This document shows, one piece after another, positions 8,398 to 16,532 of a DNA stretch of 31,079 bases. Under the pieces are notes generated by a model that worked only from the letters and a program-made list of their open reading frames with translations, was not told the origin of the DNA and made no database searches. The stretch is from positions 1-31,079 of the forward strand of contig DENL01000017.1 of NCBI GenBank assembly GCA_002359655.1. Direction: 5' to 3'. Made by a program: the position numbers and the translations under genes. Source of the DNA: Rickettsiales bacterium UBA2645. Lineage in GTDB: Bacteria; Pseudomonadota; Alphaproteobacteria; Rickettsiales; UBA1997. Positions within the stretch are counted from its first letter, which is position 1. Each line of letters opens with the position of its first letter.

Positions 8398-8474
8398 AAT
8401 TTTTTTAAATTAGTGATTAAAGAATTTTAGTGAGTTTATATTTTCGATTTTAACAAACTAAACAAATCTAACAA
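8398..8474. promoter_or_regulatory. Divergent intergenic region, probable operon promoter
   Basis: A 77-bp AT-rich gap between the divergently transcribed minus-strand photo-stress operon and the small plus-strand gene at 8475. Both promoters must lie here or overlap the genes. I see no convincing sigma-70 pair and no TGATCC-like -35 element of the RpoE/ChrR singlet-oxygen type. Neither start has a Shine-Dalgarno sequence. Confidence 0.45.
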
Positions 8475-8774
8475 ATGAACAAAAACAATAGCGCTAAAAA
8501 TTTAGCCGAAATTTATCAGCAGCAAAAAACAGATTTTCTGGACAATCTACAACCCGATGACTTCAGAAATGGTAGTAGTTTTAATCAAGCCGAAATCATT
8601 ATCGACGAGATCAATAAAGCTTTGTACCAAGCATTTTTAAGAAAGGAAAATCCAGAAGAATTTATCAAAAAAGCTGTGGGGAATCTTTTTCGCGAAAATT
8701 CTCAAGTTGCAGCAAAGGCAATAAATCTGGCCAATATTTATCTCGAGATAAAAACAAAAGAAAATTTGTTTTAA
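8475..8774 (+). CDS. Small hypothetical protein
   Basis: A 99-aa, mostly helical, charged protein without a signal peptide or membrane segment; I do not recognise the family. It begins MNKNNSAKNLAEIYQQQK and contains NQAEIIIDEINKALYQAF and a KAINLANIYLEIKTKE end. It stands alone on the plus strand, divergent from the nine-gene operon, and its stop overlaps the convergent antiporter gene by 4 nt. Its position makes it a candidate small regulator or accessory factor, but nothing in the sequence shows this. The coherent composition over the whole frame supports it being real. Confidence 0.65.
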   Translation: MNKNNSAKNLAEIYQQQKTDFLDNLQPDDFRNGSSFNQAEIIIDEINKALYQAFLRKENPEEFIKKAVGNLFRENSQVAAKAINLANIYLEIKTKENLF

Positions 8775-10567
8775 CTGTTGTCGCTCTGCAGAATTTTTTC
8801 TAACTCAGCGCTGCGGGTTTTAGAAAAATTCACTAAGGCTGGCTTATCTTCAAAAAATTTGAATGATTGTTGCAAAGTTTTTTCATCGTGATCTCTAAAT
8901 TGCTGCGCTTTTAGTTCTATTTCAGATTTGTCTTTGCCAAGCCACAGCATAATTTCTTTGGCCATGTCGAGTGAAGAATCGAAAAGTTCGCGCTTAAAAT
9001 AGAATACACCAAGCTTGTGCAAATCGTAAGCATGTTGGCGGTTTCTAGCTCTAGCAAAAATTGTTAAGTTCGGAAATTCTTCTTTAGCAAGGCTGGCAAT
9101 TTTAAGGCTGGCTTCAACATCATCAACCGTGATAATTAATAATTTGGCTTTGTCAGCGTGAGCGCTTTTCAAAAAATCGAGACGAGTAGAATCACCAAAA
9201 TAAGCTTTAAATCCGAATTTTCTGAGCAACTCAATTTGATCAGGATTGTTTTCCAAAACCGTTACAGCAACACCCTGACCTGTTAAAAATCTTCCGATCA
9301 CTTGACCAAATCGACCAAAGCCTGACAAGATAATCGCATTTTTTTGATCAATAGCATCAAACGGTATTTCTTTGAAAGTTGCTTTGTAATAGCGATCAAG
9401 CAAAAGGCTGACCCAATGCAGAATTACAGGTGTTGCAGCAATTGAAATGGCTACCACTAAAGTCAAAAATTTTACTTTTTGTGCGTCCAGAATCATCAAG
9501 CTTTGCGCAAATTGAAAAAGTACAAAAGCAAACTCGCCACCTTGAGCAAGAATCACGGCATAAAAAATACTGTCGAAAGTAGAAATTTTAAAAGCCTTGC
9601 CAAGCGTGAATAAAATCAATGCTTTGATTACGATTAAACAAATTACTGCAGCAAAAATTTGCAAAGGCTGAGTTAGCATAAAATTAAAATCCATGCCCAT
9701 GCCAATTGAGATAAAAAACAAACCAAGCAGCAGACCTTTGAAAGGCTGAATGTCAGTTTCTAAGCTACGGCGATATTCTGAATTTGCCAAAACAACTCCC
9801 GCAACAAAAGCACCAAGAGCTGGCGAAATGCCAATTAAGTTCATGAGCAAAGTAACACCAACAACCAAAGCCAGTGATAAAGCGGTGAATAATTCACGCA
9901 TGTTTGATTTTGCAACTAAGCGAAATAAATGACGCAAAAAATAGCGACCAATTATAATCACCATCAGTATCACAGCGCCGATAATTAAGGCTTGATCAAG
10001 GCCAGAAAAATTTGTGATTAGATTGTTAGAAGCAGAATCTTTTTTAACACTAACTTGCGACAAAAGCGGCATCAGAATTAAAATCGGAATGACCGCAATA
10101 TCCTGAAATAAAAGAGTAGAAAAAGAAGCTTCACCAACTTGGCTGTTTAAGAGATTTTTTTCCTGCAATAAATTTAAAACCAAAGCTGTTGAAGACAAAG
10201 CCAAGGCCATGGCAATTGCCAAGCTGGTTTGCAAATTTAAATGCAGCAGCAAACCAATTATTGTGAAGACAATAGTTGTTAAAATAACTTGTAATCCACC
10301 AAGTCCGACAATTGATTTACGTAAGCGCCAAAGCGAAGCTGGCTCAAGCTCTAAGCCAATTACAAAAAGCATCATGATGATGCCAAACTCGGCTAGGTGC
10401 ACAACTTTTTCAGGGTCAGTAATTAATCCCAAACAAGCAGGACCAATTAGCAAACCAGCAAATAAATAACCAATTACTGAGCTGAGTTTAAAACGACTAA
10501 CCAGCGGAACTACCAAGCAAGAGGCAATTAAAAAAATGAATATTTCAAAAAGTATTTCGCTGCTCAT
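8771..10567 (-). CDS. CPA2-type K+/H+ antiporter with RCK domain (Kef-like)
   Basis: A 598-aa inner-membrane antiporter, close in size to E. coli KefB/KefC (about 600-620 aa). Residues 1 to about 385 form the Na+/H+ exchanger-type domain with about 12-13 helices, including GYLFAGLLIGP, IGLELEP, ALALSSTALVL, SPALGAFVAGVVLANSEYR and AQGGEFAFVLF. From about residue 410 a TrkA-N/RCK domain follows: ILSGFGRFGQVIGRFL and the acidic beta-2 end VLENNPDQIELL, then YFGDSTRLDFL. It likely expels K+ in exchange for protons under electrophile or oxidative stress; glutathione gating is a family property not visible here. It is convergent with the small gene at 8475 and preceded by a long structured upstream region. 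Confidence 0.92.
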   Translation of the reverse strand: MSSEILFEIFIFLIASCLVVPLVSRFKLSSVIGYLFAGLLIGPACLGLITDPEKVVHLAEFGIIMMLFVIGLELEPASLWRLRKSIVGLGGLQVILTTIVFTIIGLLLHLNLQTSLAIAMALALSSTALVLNLLQEKNLLNSQVGEASFSTLLFQDIAVIPILILMPLLSQVSVKKDSASNNLITNFSGLDQALIIGAVILMVIIIGRYFLRHLFRLVAKSNMRELFTALSLALVVGVTLLMNLIGISPALGAFVAGVVLANSEYRRSLETDIQPFKGLLLGLFFISIGMGMDFNFMLTQPLQIFAAVICLIVIKALILFTLGKAFKISTFDSIFYAVILAQGGEFAFVLFQFAQSLMILDAQKVKFLTLVVAISIAATPVILHWVSLLLDRYYKATFKEIPFDAIDQKNAIILSGFGRFGQVIGRFLTGQGVAVTVLENNPDQIELLRKFGFKAYFGDSTRLDFLKSAHADKAKLLIITVDDVEASLKIASLAKEEFPNLTIFARARNRQHAYDLHKLGVFYFKRELFDSSLDMAKEIMLWLGKDKSEIELKAQQFRDHDEKTLQQSFKFFEDKPALVNFSKTRSAELEKILQSDNS

Positions 10568-10598
10568 CGGCGTTTTTTATTTTCTTGAGTTTTGTAAG

Positions 10599-10622
10599 CA
10601 TTAATCACGCTTTTGATTAATG
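10599..10622. repeat. Inverted repeat upstream of the Kef-like gene
   Basis: Perfect 9-bp arms CATTAATCA / TGATTAATG separated by 6 nt, centred about 40 bp upstream of the antiporter start codon. It could be an operator or a hairpin in the 5' leader. No poly-T tract follows in the antiporter direction, so a terminator is unlikely. Confidence 0.5.
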
Positions 10623-10740
10623 GTTTTGAATTTTTCTTTCAGCTCTTTGCATCTGCTAACATTGTGAAGTTTCAAACCTATTTTTTCACTTCTTATTAAT
10701 CCAGCTAGGCATGAAAATTTGATTCATTAAAATCAATAAT

Positions 10741-10803
10741 TCATAAAAATTCTTTGCAAAAAAACTGAATTTTGAACACGTGTTCAAAATTCAGAGAAAA
10801 CAT
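10741..10803 (-). other. Possible Phe-rich leader mini-ORF
   Basis: A 20-codon frame from ATG at 10803 to TGA at 10741, encoding MFSLNFEHVFKIQFFCKEFL. Six of 20 residues are Phe. It is preceded by AAAGGAACGGAG, one of the few good Shine-Dalgarno-like sequences in this window, and it overlaps the palindromic terminator at 10758-10794. The arrangement resembles a transcription-attenuation leader upstream of the minus-strand antiporter gene. AT-rich DNA favours Phe codons, so chance is a real alternative. Confidence 0.3.
10758..10794 (-). terminator. 30-bp perfect palindrome plus T7: intrinsic terminator
   Basis: CTGAATTTTGAACAC is followed directly by its exact reverse complement (10765-10794), with no spacer. 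In minus-strand RNA the hairpin is followed by seven U (10764-10758), the form of a rho-independent terminator. It lies upstream of, and in the same direction as, the Kef-like gene, so it would stop minus-strand RNA before that gene unless the gene's promoter lies at 10568-10757. No comparable T run follows on the plus strand. The GAACACGTGTTC core could also serve as an operator. Confidence 0.6.
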
Positions 10804-10867
10804 CTCCGTTCCTTTAAAATCAAGGCGCTAAGCCCATAGGCAAATTACACCAGAAAATTACAAAAAA

Positions 10868-11014
10868 ATGCTAAAGAAGCGCTTAAAAAAAATCACGCCA
10901 ACGCCATCTTTTTTGGCAGAAATTTTATTTCTAATTCTGATTAACGAAGCAAAAATAAAACCATTTCAGAAAATTTATTTGCCAACAAAAATTGGTAAAT
11001 TAGCTTTTCGTTAA
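10868..11014 (+). other. Doubtful 48-codon ORF
   Basis: An ATG-initiated frame in the 486-bp gap between the antiporter and autotransporter genes. It encodes a Lys-rich start and a short hydrophobic stretch (FLAEILFLILI), which could be one membrane segment. There is no Shine-Dalgarno sequence and I recognise no family. It may be chance; the rest of the gap (10568-11053) holds the hairpins described separately and presumably the autotransporter promoter, which I cannot locate with confidence. Confidence 0.2.
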
Positions 11015-11053
11015 ATCAAAACTTCCTCGCTGTATCACCACTGAAACAAAAAA

Positions 11054-14000
11054 TTGGTTCTACTTCGACTTCCAAAAATTATTAAAATTAGAAAATTGTT
11101 TAAGAAAAAACTTCTAAACTGTTACTTAGTTGGTGCTTTAGTGACTTTCTCGCCAACTGTTGCAAGTTCTTCTACAGTTAGCATTCCAGCATCTACCATC
11201 AAGCTTGCTAGTGAATTCAGTTCAGGTGATGTCGCCAATTTCACAGGAAATGGAACAATTAATGTTGATGCGGACAAAACTCTCGATTCGATAACAACAA
11301 CAACTTCAGGCAATGGCATCATTAATTTTACCACAGCAAATACTTTAACTATTTCCAACGGTATTGGCTCGTCTTCAAATTCATTGTCTGGCGCTGCATT
11401 CACTGCTGACGGTACTCTCACAGTTGGTAGCGATCTATATTTAAGCTCTGGCATTACCACTGCAACAACTAATCAAGGTAATTTGACTTTATCGGGATCA
11501 ACCTCTCAAACGATTTCTGGCGCAATTGGCTCATCAAGTTTGAGTATTAATACTTTGCTAATTAACCAAAGTAGCGGAGTAGTTTTTTCTAAAGCAGTTT
11601 ATGCCAATAACTTGTCAACCACCAGTAACAGCGGAACTCTCTTTATTACTGCTAATGACAGTCTCTATTTCTCGAACTCAAGTTTTAATGTTGGCACAAA
11701 TATTTCTGGCTCCAGCACTCTAAATCTTGGTGCAGTCACTTTAGCAAGCGCTAAAACTCTCACTCTTAATCTCGATTCAACTCTTAGTAGTTTGTCTTCG
11801 GGAGATTCTTCTAGCACTATCTCTGTCGCTTCAGGCAAGACTTTAACTATTAATGGTAACATTACAGGAAGCGGTATTTTGAAAGGTGCATCTTCGGGTG
11901 TTGGTAATTTATCTTTTACTGGAACTACGGCGCAAACTGTTAGCTCAACTTATCAGATTGGTGATTCTTCAAACAGGCTGGACACTATTTACGTAAGTAA
12001 TTTAAGCGGGGTTACTTTTAGAAATGATGCTTATGCAACCAGTCTGAATTTCAATCAATCATCTGGAGCTTCTAGCTTGAGTATTGCTTCGGGCAAAACT
12101 TTAGATATTTCTGAAAATATTTCTAACAATTCAACTTCTGCTACTTCTACCATTACTGGATCTGGTGGCTTGTCTTTGACTGGAACTTCAGCGCAAACTG
12201 TTGATGCCAGTTTGGGTTCTGGTACAAGCGATAGGTTGGGAGGACTTACAATTAGTAATACTGCTGGAGTCACTCTAAACGAAGATGCCTACATTACCAC
12301 TTTGACAACCAGCGCAGCTACTACTATCGCTGCCAATGGAGTTCTAAATGCCAGCAGCTCAGCAATTAATCAAAACACGACTATTTCAGGTTCAGGTACT
12401 GTAAATCTTGGCGCGGTCACTTTAGCAAGTGCTAAAACTATTACTCTTAATCTCGATTCCACTTTCAGCAGCTTGTCTTCGGGAGATTCTTCTAGCACTA
12501 TCTCTATCGCTTCAGGCAAGACTTTGACTCTCACTGGCAACATTACTGGAAGCGGTATTTTAGAAGGCGCAACTTCAGGAGTTGGTAATTTATCTTTTAG
12601 CGGAACTTCAGCGCAAAGTGTCAGCTCAACTTATCAAATTGGTGATTCTTCAAATAGACTTGGAACAATTTATGTTAGTAACACAAGTGGAGTCACCTTT
12701 AACAATGATGCTTATGCAACTAGTCTGAATTTTAATCAGTCTTCTAGCTCTTCTACTTTGACTGTGGCTTCTGGCAAAACTTTAGATGTTTCTGGAAATA
12801 TTTCTACCAGCTCAAACTCTGCAACTTCCATCATTACTGGATCTGGTACCTTATCTTTGAGCGGAACTTCAGCGCAAACCGTTGATGCCAGTTTGGGTTC
12901 TGGTACAAGCAACAGATTAGGAGAATTAGAAATTAACAACTCTTCTGGCGTAACTCTTAATAATGACAACTACTTAACAACTCTGACTCTGACTAGCGGT
13001 AATTTAACAATTGCTGGAGATACCACGACTGATGTTACTAACGCTATTGATCTAAGCTCGAAAAATATAACTTTTCAGGTTGGAAGTTCTTCTAATCCGT
13101 TTGCTAAAATTAAATCAGCAGCTGGCATAACTCTTGATAGCTCAACTGCTATCAACATCGACTATTCAACAAATACAGCTGCGCTGAATTATGACGATTC
13201 AACACAGTATATTATTGCCGAATCTGGATCAGGAATAGCTGGAACAATCTCAGATGTTACAGTTACAGATAATTCTTATTTGTTTAACAGCTCATTGTCA
13301 GTTAGCGGCAGTAATATTGTGACAAAACTTGTAAGCGATACTTCAACTTTTAGCTCTGCAAATCTTGGATCATCAAATTATCAGATAGTATCTAATGCCT
13401 TGAATTATGCTGGTTTAAGTTCTGGATTGATAAGCATTTCAAACTCTAGTCAATTATCCAATGCCATTCAAAGCTTGAAGCCAATGAATAACTCGGCGCA
13501 ACTAACCTCAGTTATTTCTTCTAATAGCAACATAATTAAAATCGTAAGTTCTCACAGCCGAGAAGACAGAGCCAAAGAGCAAAAACTCTCAAGTTCAGTC
13601 TGGGGCAGAGTTTTTGGATCTTCGGTAAATCAACAAGAAAGGCAAAATACTGTCGGTTATAAAGAGAACTCTGGAGGAATTATTTTTGGCAGCGACCACA
13701 GCGTATCAGACAATAGCGTTGTCGGAGTTGCCGCCGGCTACAACAGAGCCAACATCAGCGGAGACACAACATATCAAAATAAAATCGGCATCGATAGCTA
13801 TCAGCTAGTGCTCTACAACTCTAATTCCGCTAAAAGCAATTTAGGATTCTACAACGATAACGCCGCTAACCTAACTCTTAATCGCTACACCACAAACAGA
13901 GAAATTCAGGTCGGAACTTTTACAAGCAACTCAAATGCTAGCTTCAATAGCACTAGCCAAGCTATAAGAATTGGATTTGGTTATAATGCAAAAAACCAAT

Positions 14001-14431
14001 ATGATTATTTTATCGATCCAAATTTTGGGGTAGAATATTTTAGAATTGGCCAAAATAGCTACCAAGAAACCGGAGCAGAAAACGCCAGCTTGAAAGTAAA
14101 AACCCAAGGCGTGAGCGGATATTTTTCTGATGTAGGAGTAAAAGTTAGTAAAAAATTCGAACTTGATCAGTATTTTTTAACTCCAAAATTCAGCGCCAAT
14201 TGGCGACGCGCCTTGAAAGATTACAGTCAAAAATCGACAATCAGTTTTGTTGGTGGCGGCAGCGCAATCAACAACGACTCAATCGCAACTCAGAGAAATA
14301 TTCTTAACCTAGGCTCAGCAATAAGCATCGACCAAGGCGGAGACGACTCCTTGCAATTACAATTCGACCTCAGATTAGCTGATAAGCTTGTTGGAAATAC
14401 ATTCTGGGCTAAATACATTTTTCTGTTCTAA
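11054..14431 (+). CDS. Autotransporter with repeat passenger and C-terminal beta-barrel
   Basis: Up to 1125 aa. A signal sequence (KKKLLNCYLVGALVTFSPTVAS) leads into a Ser/Thr/Gly/Asn-rich passenger built from beta-helix-like repeats of the pattern GTSAQTV...RLG...GVTxxxDAYxTxL, seen about five times before residue 660. From about residue 849 (SSVWGRVFGSS) to the C-terminal Phe is an autotransporter beta-barrel (SGGIIFGSDH, YFIDPNFGVEYFRIGQ, FLTPKFSANWRRAL). No ATG exists upstream of the mid-protein region, so initiation must be non-ATG: TTG at 11054 (long N-terminus) or TTG at 11096, which would give an ideal 26-residue signal peptide. Neither has a Shine-Dalgarno sequence. It probably acts as a surface adhesin exported without the neighbouring type I system. 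A perfect terminator follows. Confidence 0.9.
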   Translation: MVLLRLPKIIKIRKLFKKKLLNCYLVGALVTFSPTVASSSTVSIPASTIKLASEFSSGDVANFTGNGTINVDADKTLDSITTTTSGNGIINFTTANTLTISNGIGSSSNSLSGAAFTADGTLTVGSDLYLSSGITTATTNQGNLTLSGSTSQTISGAIGSSSLSINTLLINQSSGVVFSKAVYANNLSTTSNSGTLFITANDSLYFSNSSFNVGTNISGSSTLNLGAVTLASAKTLTLNLDSTLSSLSSGDSSSTISVASGKTLTINGNITGSGILKGASSGVGNLSFTGTTAQTVSSTYQIGDSSNRLDTIYVSNLSGVTFRNDAYATSLNFNQSSGASSLSIASGKTLDISENISNNSTSATSTITGSGGLSLTGTSAQTVDASLGSGTSDRLGGLTISNTAGVTLNEDAYITTLTTSAATTIAANGVLNASSSAINQNTTISGSGTVNLGAVTLASAKTITLNLDSTFSSLSSGDSSSTISIASGKTLTLTGNITGSGILEGATSGVGNLSFSGTSAQSVSSTYQIGDSSNRLGTIYVSNTSGVTFNNDAYATSLNFNQSSSSSTLTVASGKTLDVSGNISTSSNSATSIITGSGTLSLSGTSAQTVDASLGSGTSNRLGELEINNSSGVTLNNDNYLTTLTLTSGNLTIAGDTTTDVTNAIDLSSKNITFQVGSSSNPFAKIKSAAGITLDSSTAINIDYSTNTAALNYDDSTQYIIAESGSGIAGTISDVTVTDNSYLFNSSLSVSGSNIVTKLVSDTSTFSSANLGSSNYQIVSNALNYAGLSSGLISISNSSQLSNAIQSLKPMNNSAQLTSVISSNSNIIKIVSSHSREDRAKEQKLSSSVWGRVFGSSVNQQERQNTVGYKENSGGIIFGSDHSVSDNSVVGVAAGYNRANISGDTTYQNKIGIDSYQLVLYNSNSAKSNLGFYNDNAANLTLNRYTTNREIQVGTFTSNSNASFNSTSQAIRIGFGYNAKNQYDYFIDPNFGVEYFRIGQNSYQETGAENASLKVKTQGVSGYFSDVGVKVSKKFELDQYFLTPKFSANWRRALKDYSQKSTISFVGGGSAINNDSIATQRNILNLGSAISIDQGGDDSLQLQFDLRLADKLVGNTFWAKYIFLF
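11702..12382 (+). repeat. Autotransporter tandem repeat, copy 1 (681 bp)
   Basis: First copy of a 681-bp (227-codon) in-frame tandem repeat. Landmarks such as GGAGATTCTTCTAGCACTAT recur exactly 681 bp later (11801 and 12482). The encoded unit starts near SGSSTLNLGAVTLASAKT and contains two diverged GTxAQTV sub-repeats. Weaker similarity extends somewhat before 11702, so the boundary is approximate. Confidence 0.85.
12383..12985 (+). repeat. Autotransporter tandem repeat, copy 2
   Basis: Second copy, directly adjacent to the first, starting near SGSGTVNLGAVTLASAKT and fading after LNNDNYLTTLT. Long identical stretches at the DNA level show a fairly recent or homogenised duplication; changes are mostly conservative in protein (for example NRLD to NRLG). 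The repeat allows copy-number change by recombination without a frameshift. Confidence 0.82.
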
Positions 14432-14597
14432 AGCAAGTTATACTTTTTCAATGCTTACTCAAAATTGGTCTTAATAGGTCTAATGATGTGATCAAAATTG
14501 CTTTGGATGATAGTGATAGTGATTTTGATTTTGGTTAGAATTAAGAATGAATGATCTCATAATTTGACATTATCTAATCAGGATAATTATTTTATCT

Positions 14598-14637
14598 AAA
14601 TGCCTTCACTCACAAAGGATTGAAGGCATTTATTTTT
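14598..14637 (+). terminator. Intrinsic terminator downstream of the autotransporter
   Basis: Perfect 11-bp stem AAATGCCTTCA / TGAAGGCATTT with a 12-nt loop, followed by ATTTTT. It ends transcription 167 bp after the autotransporter stop and separates it from the type I secretion operon. The rest of the gap 14432-14831 holds an inverted repeat and the secretion-operon promoter described separately. Confidence 0.85.
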
Positions 14638-14718
14638 GCCGTACATATACCAAACAAAATATTTCTTGATGGTTTATGGCAAAGGATTTTTCAGGAAAAA
14701 TTGCGACAAAGAGTATAA

Positions 14719-14738
14719 GCTGTATCAAGTGATACAGC
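14719..14738. repeat. Inverted repeat upstream of the type I secretion operon
   Basis: GCTGTATCA-AG-TGATACAGC, perfect 9-bp arms with a 2-bp centre, about 65 bp upstream of the promoter-like TATAAT. The size and symmetry suit a dimeric repressor or activator site. A weak terminator (GTTATTTTT follows) is an alternative. Confidence 0.5.
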
Positions 14739-14802
14739 GTTATTTTTCGAGCAAATTTTTACCAAAAAGACGAAGCCAAAGGCTATCAAAAAATAGTTTG
14801 TT

Positions 14803-14811
14803 TGGTATAAT
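14803..14811 (+). promoter_or_regulatory. Extended -10 promoter for the type I secretion operon
   Basis: TGGTATAAT matches the extended -10 consensus (TGnTATAAT) exactly. The -35 at 17 nt spacing is poor (CTATCA), as is common for extended -10 promoters. Predicted transcription start is near 14818, giving a leader of only about 14 nt before the ATG at 14832. Confidence 0.55.
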
Positions 14812-14831
14812 ATCAAGTCACCAATTTTTTG

Positions 14832-16532
14832 ATGCAAAACTCTCACGCCAACCAACTAGATGCAGCTCTTAAAATCTGCAAGCGTGCTTTTCTTTATCTA
14901 GTTTTTTTTGGATTCATCGTCAGCTTTTTGACTCTAGCTACTTCGCTTTATTCTCTGCAAGTTTTTGATCGGGTACTTTCTGGTGGAAGCTATGAAACCT
15001 TGATAATGCTGACTATAATCATGGTGGTTTTCTCAGCGGTGTTGAATTTTGTACAAGGAATTCGCTCAGAAATTTCTTACAAAATCGGTGAATATTTAGA
15101 TAAAAAACTCGCCTCTCTTACCATCGACTTATCTTTTACTGCACTAAAAAAAGATGCTGGCAAAAATGCTATCAGCCAAAATATCAAAGATTTGCATGCC
15201 ATAAAAAACTTTATCGCCAGTCCAAATTTAATTCACGCCATTGATGCACCTTGGTCGATAATTTTCATCATCGTGATTTTTATTATTCACCCACTTCTTG
15301 GCTTGATTGTTTTGATCGGCGCTTTGCTGCTTTTATTTTTGGCTTGGGTTAATGATTTTTTGACCAAAAAACTAACCATCAAATCTGGCGAGATTTCAGC
15401 TTTTGCTTACAAGGAATTAGACATGATGGCAAAAAATGTTGAAGCCATTGAAGCTCTGCGCATGAAGAAAAATCTAATTGCCAACTGGCACGAAATTTAC
15501 GATAAAAATCTTAGCGTTTCTGACGAGCTTCATCGCAAAGCTAGCATAATTTCTAACCTAACAAAATTCTGTCGCGGCATGATTTATGTTCTTACCGTTG
15601 CTTTTGGCGCGGCTTTGGTGATCACCAATAGAATGAGTTCTGGCGGAATTATGGCCTGCTCTATTTTGTCTGGCAAAGCTTTAGCGCCTTTCGATGCAGC
15701 AATTTCTCTGTGGAATAGTGTTTTAAATACCAGAAAATCTTACGAGCGCTTAAAAAAACTGATCGCAGAAAATTATGTTGAAGGCAGCAATATCAGCTTG
15801 CCAGCACCACAAGGCAAAATTGAAATTGATCGAATTGGATTTGTCGCACCAAAAACTTCTAGGCCAATCATTAAAGGCGTGAATATCACAATCGAACCTA
15901 GTGAAATTGTGGCAATAATTGGCCCAACTGCCGCTGGAAAAAGCACGCTAGCCAAACTAATTGTTGGCATAACAAAGCCAACCACAGGAATAGTAAGGCT
16001 TGACGCCGCTGATATTTTAAATTGGAAAGAAGAAGATCTAACAAAGTACATCGGCTATTTGCCCCAAGATGTTGAGCTCTTCAATGGCAGTGTTAAAAGC
16101 AATATCGCTCGCATGGATAAAAAAGCTGATGATGAAAAAATCATCGCTGCGGCAAAATTAGCCAATGTTCACGATTTAATTCTGAAGTTACCAAAAGGGT
16201 ATGAAACTGACATCGGCATTTGGGGTTCAAATATTTCTGCTGGTCAAAGACAAAGAATTGGTTTGGCACGAGCTTTTTTTGGCGAACCAAAATTAGTAGT
16301 TTTGGACGAGCCAAATTCGAACTTAGATCAAGATGGCGAACTTGCTTTGCTTAATTGTTTACAAGCAGCCAAGAGGGAAAAAATCACCGTAATTATAATT
16401 TCACATCGCCAACAAATTCTTGCTGCTGTGGATAAAATTTTGGTTTTGCATGATGGCGAAGCTAGGCTTTTTGGTGCTAAAGAAGAAGTTTTGCAAAAGC
16501 TGCAATCTCCACGCAATATTGAAAGCAAATGA
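14832..16532 (+). CDS. Type I secretion ABC transporter (PrtD/AprD type)
   Basis: A 566-aa inner-membrane permease fused to an ATPase. The N-terminal half has the transmembrane domain, with the ALYSLQVFDRVL-like segment typical of the family (here TSLYSLQVFDRVLSGGSYETL). There is no C39 peptidase or C39-like domain in front, as expected for PrtD/AprD-type exporters. The ATPase shows Walker A GPTAAGKST, signature SAGQRQRIGLARA, Walker B LVVLDEPNSNLD and the H-loop in IIISHR. It powers one-step export of a C-terminal-signal protein with the HlyD and TolC partners encoded next. The ATG at 14832 is preferred over the adjacent TTG at 14829. Its ATGA overlap with the next gene indicates coupling. 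Confidence 0.93.
   Translation: MQNSHANQLDAALKICKRAFLYLVFFGFIVSFLTLATSLYSLQVFDRVLSGGSYETLIMLTIIMVVFSAVLNFVQGIRSEISYKIGEYLDKKLASLTIDLSFTALKKDAGKNAISQNIKDLHAIKNFIASPNLIHAIDAPWSIIFIIVIFIIHPLLGLIVLIGALLLLFLAWVNDFLTKKLTIKSGEISAFAYKELDMMAKNVEAIEALRMKKNLIANWHEIYDKNLSVSDELHRKASIISNLTKFCRGMIYVLTVAFGAALVITNRMSSGGIMACSILSGKALAPFDAAISLWNSVLNTRKSYERLKKLIAENYVEGSNISLPAPQGKIEIDRIGFVAPKTSRPIIKGVNITIEPSEIVAIIGPTAAGKSTLAKLIVGITKPTTGIVRLDAADILNWKEEDLTKYIGYLPQDVELFNGSVKSNIARMDKKADDEKIIAAAKLANVHDLILKLPKGYETDIGIWGSNISAGQRQRIGLARAFFGEPKLVVLDEPNSNLDQDGELALLNCLQAAKREKITVIIISHRQQILAAVDKILVLHDGEARLFGAKEEVLQKLQSPRNIESK

Noticed and set aside
10775..10784. Palindrome core as a LexA box
   Set aside because: Alphaproteobacterial LexA sites are GTTC-N7-GTTC direct repeats; this is a gapless inverted repeat and not next to an SOS gene.
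11122..12969. Several long minus-strand frames inside the autotransporter gene
   Set aside because: They mirror the repeat structure of the plus-strand gene and encode Pro/Glu/Val-rich sequence typical of antisense shadows.
14432..14540. Open frame after the autotransporter ending in acidic DDSDSDFDFG, reminiscent of a type I secretion tail
   Set aside because: There is no start codon, it is in a different frame from the autotransporter, and the autotransporter already ends in a proper barrel Phe.
14564..14569. TTGACA consensus -35 box
   Set aside because: No -10 at acceptable spacing, and a strong terminator follows 30 bp later, so a useful promoter is unlikely.
14636..14872. 78-codon plus-strand frame before the ABC transporter gene
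   Set aside because: Composition is not protein-like, it starts inside the terminator tail and runs across the promoter and into the ABC gene in another frame.
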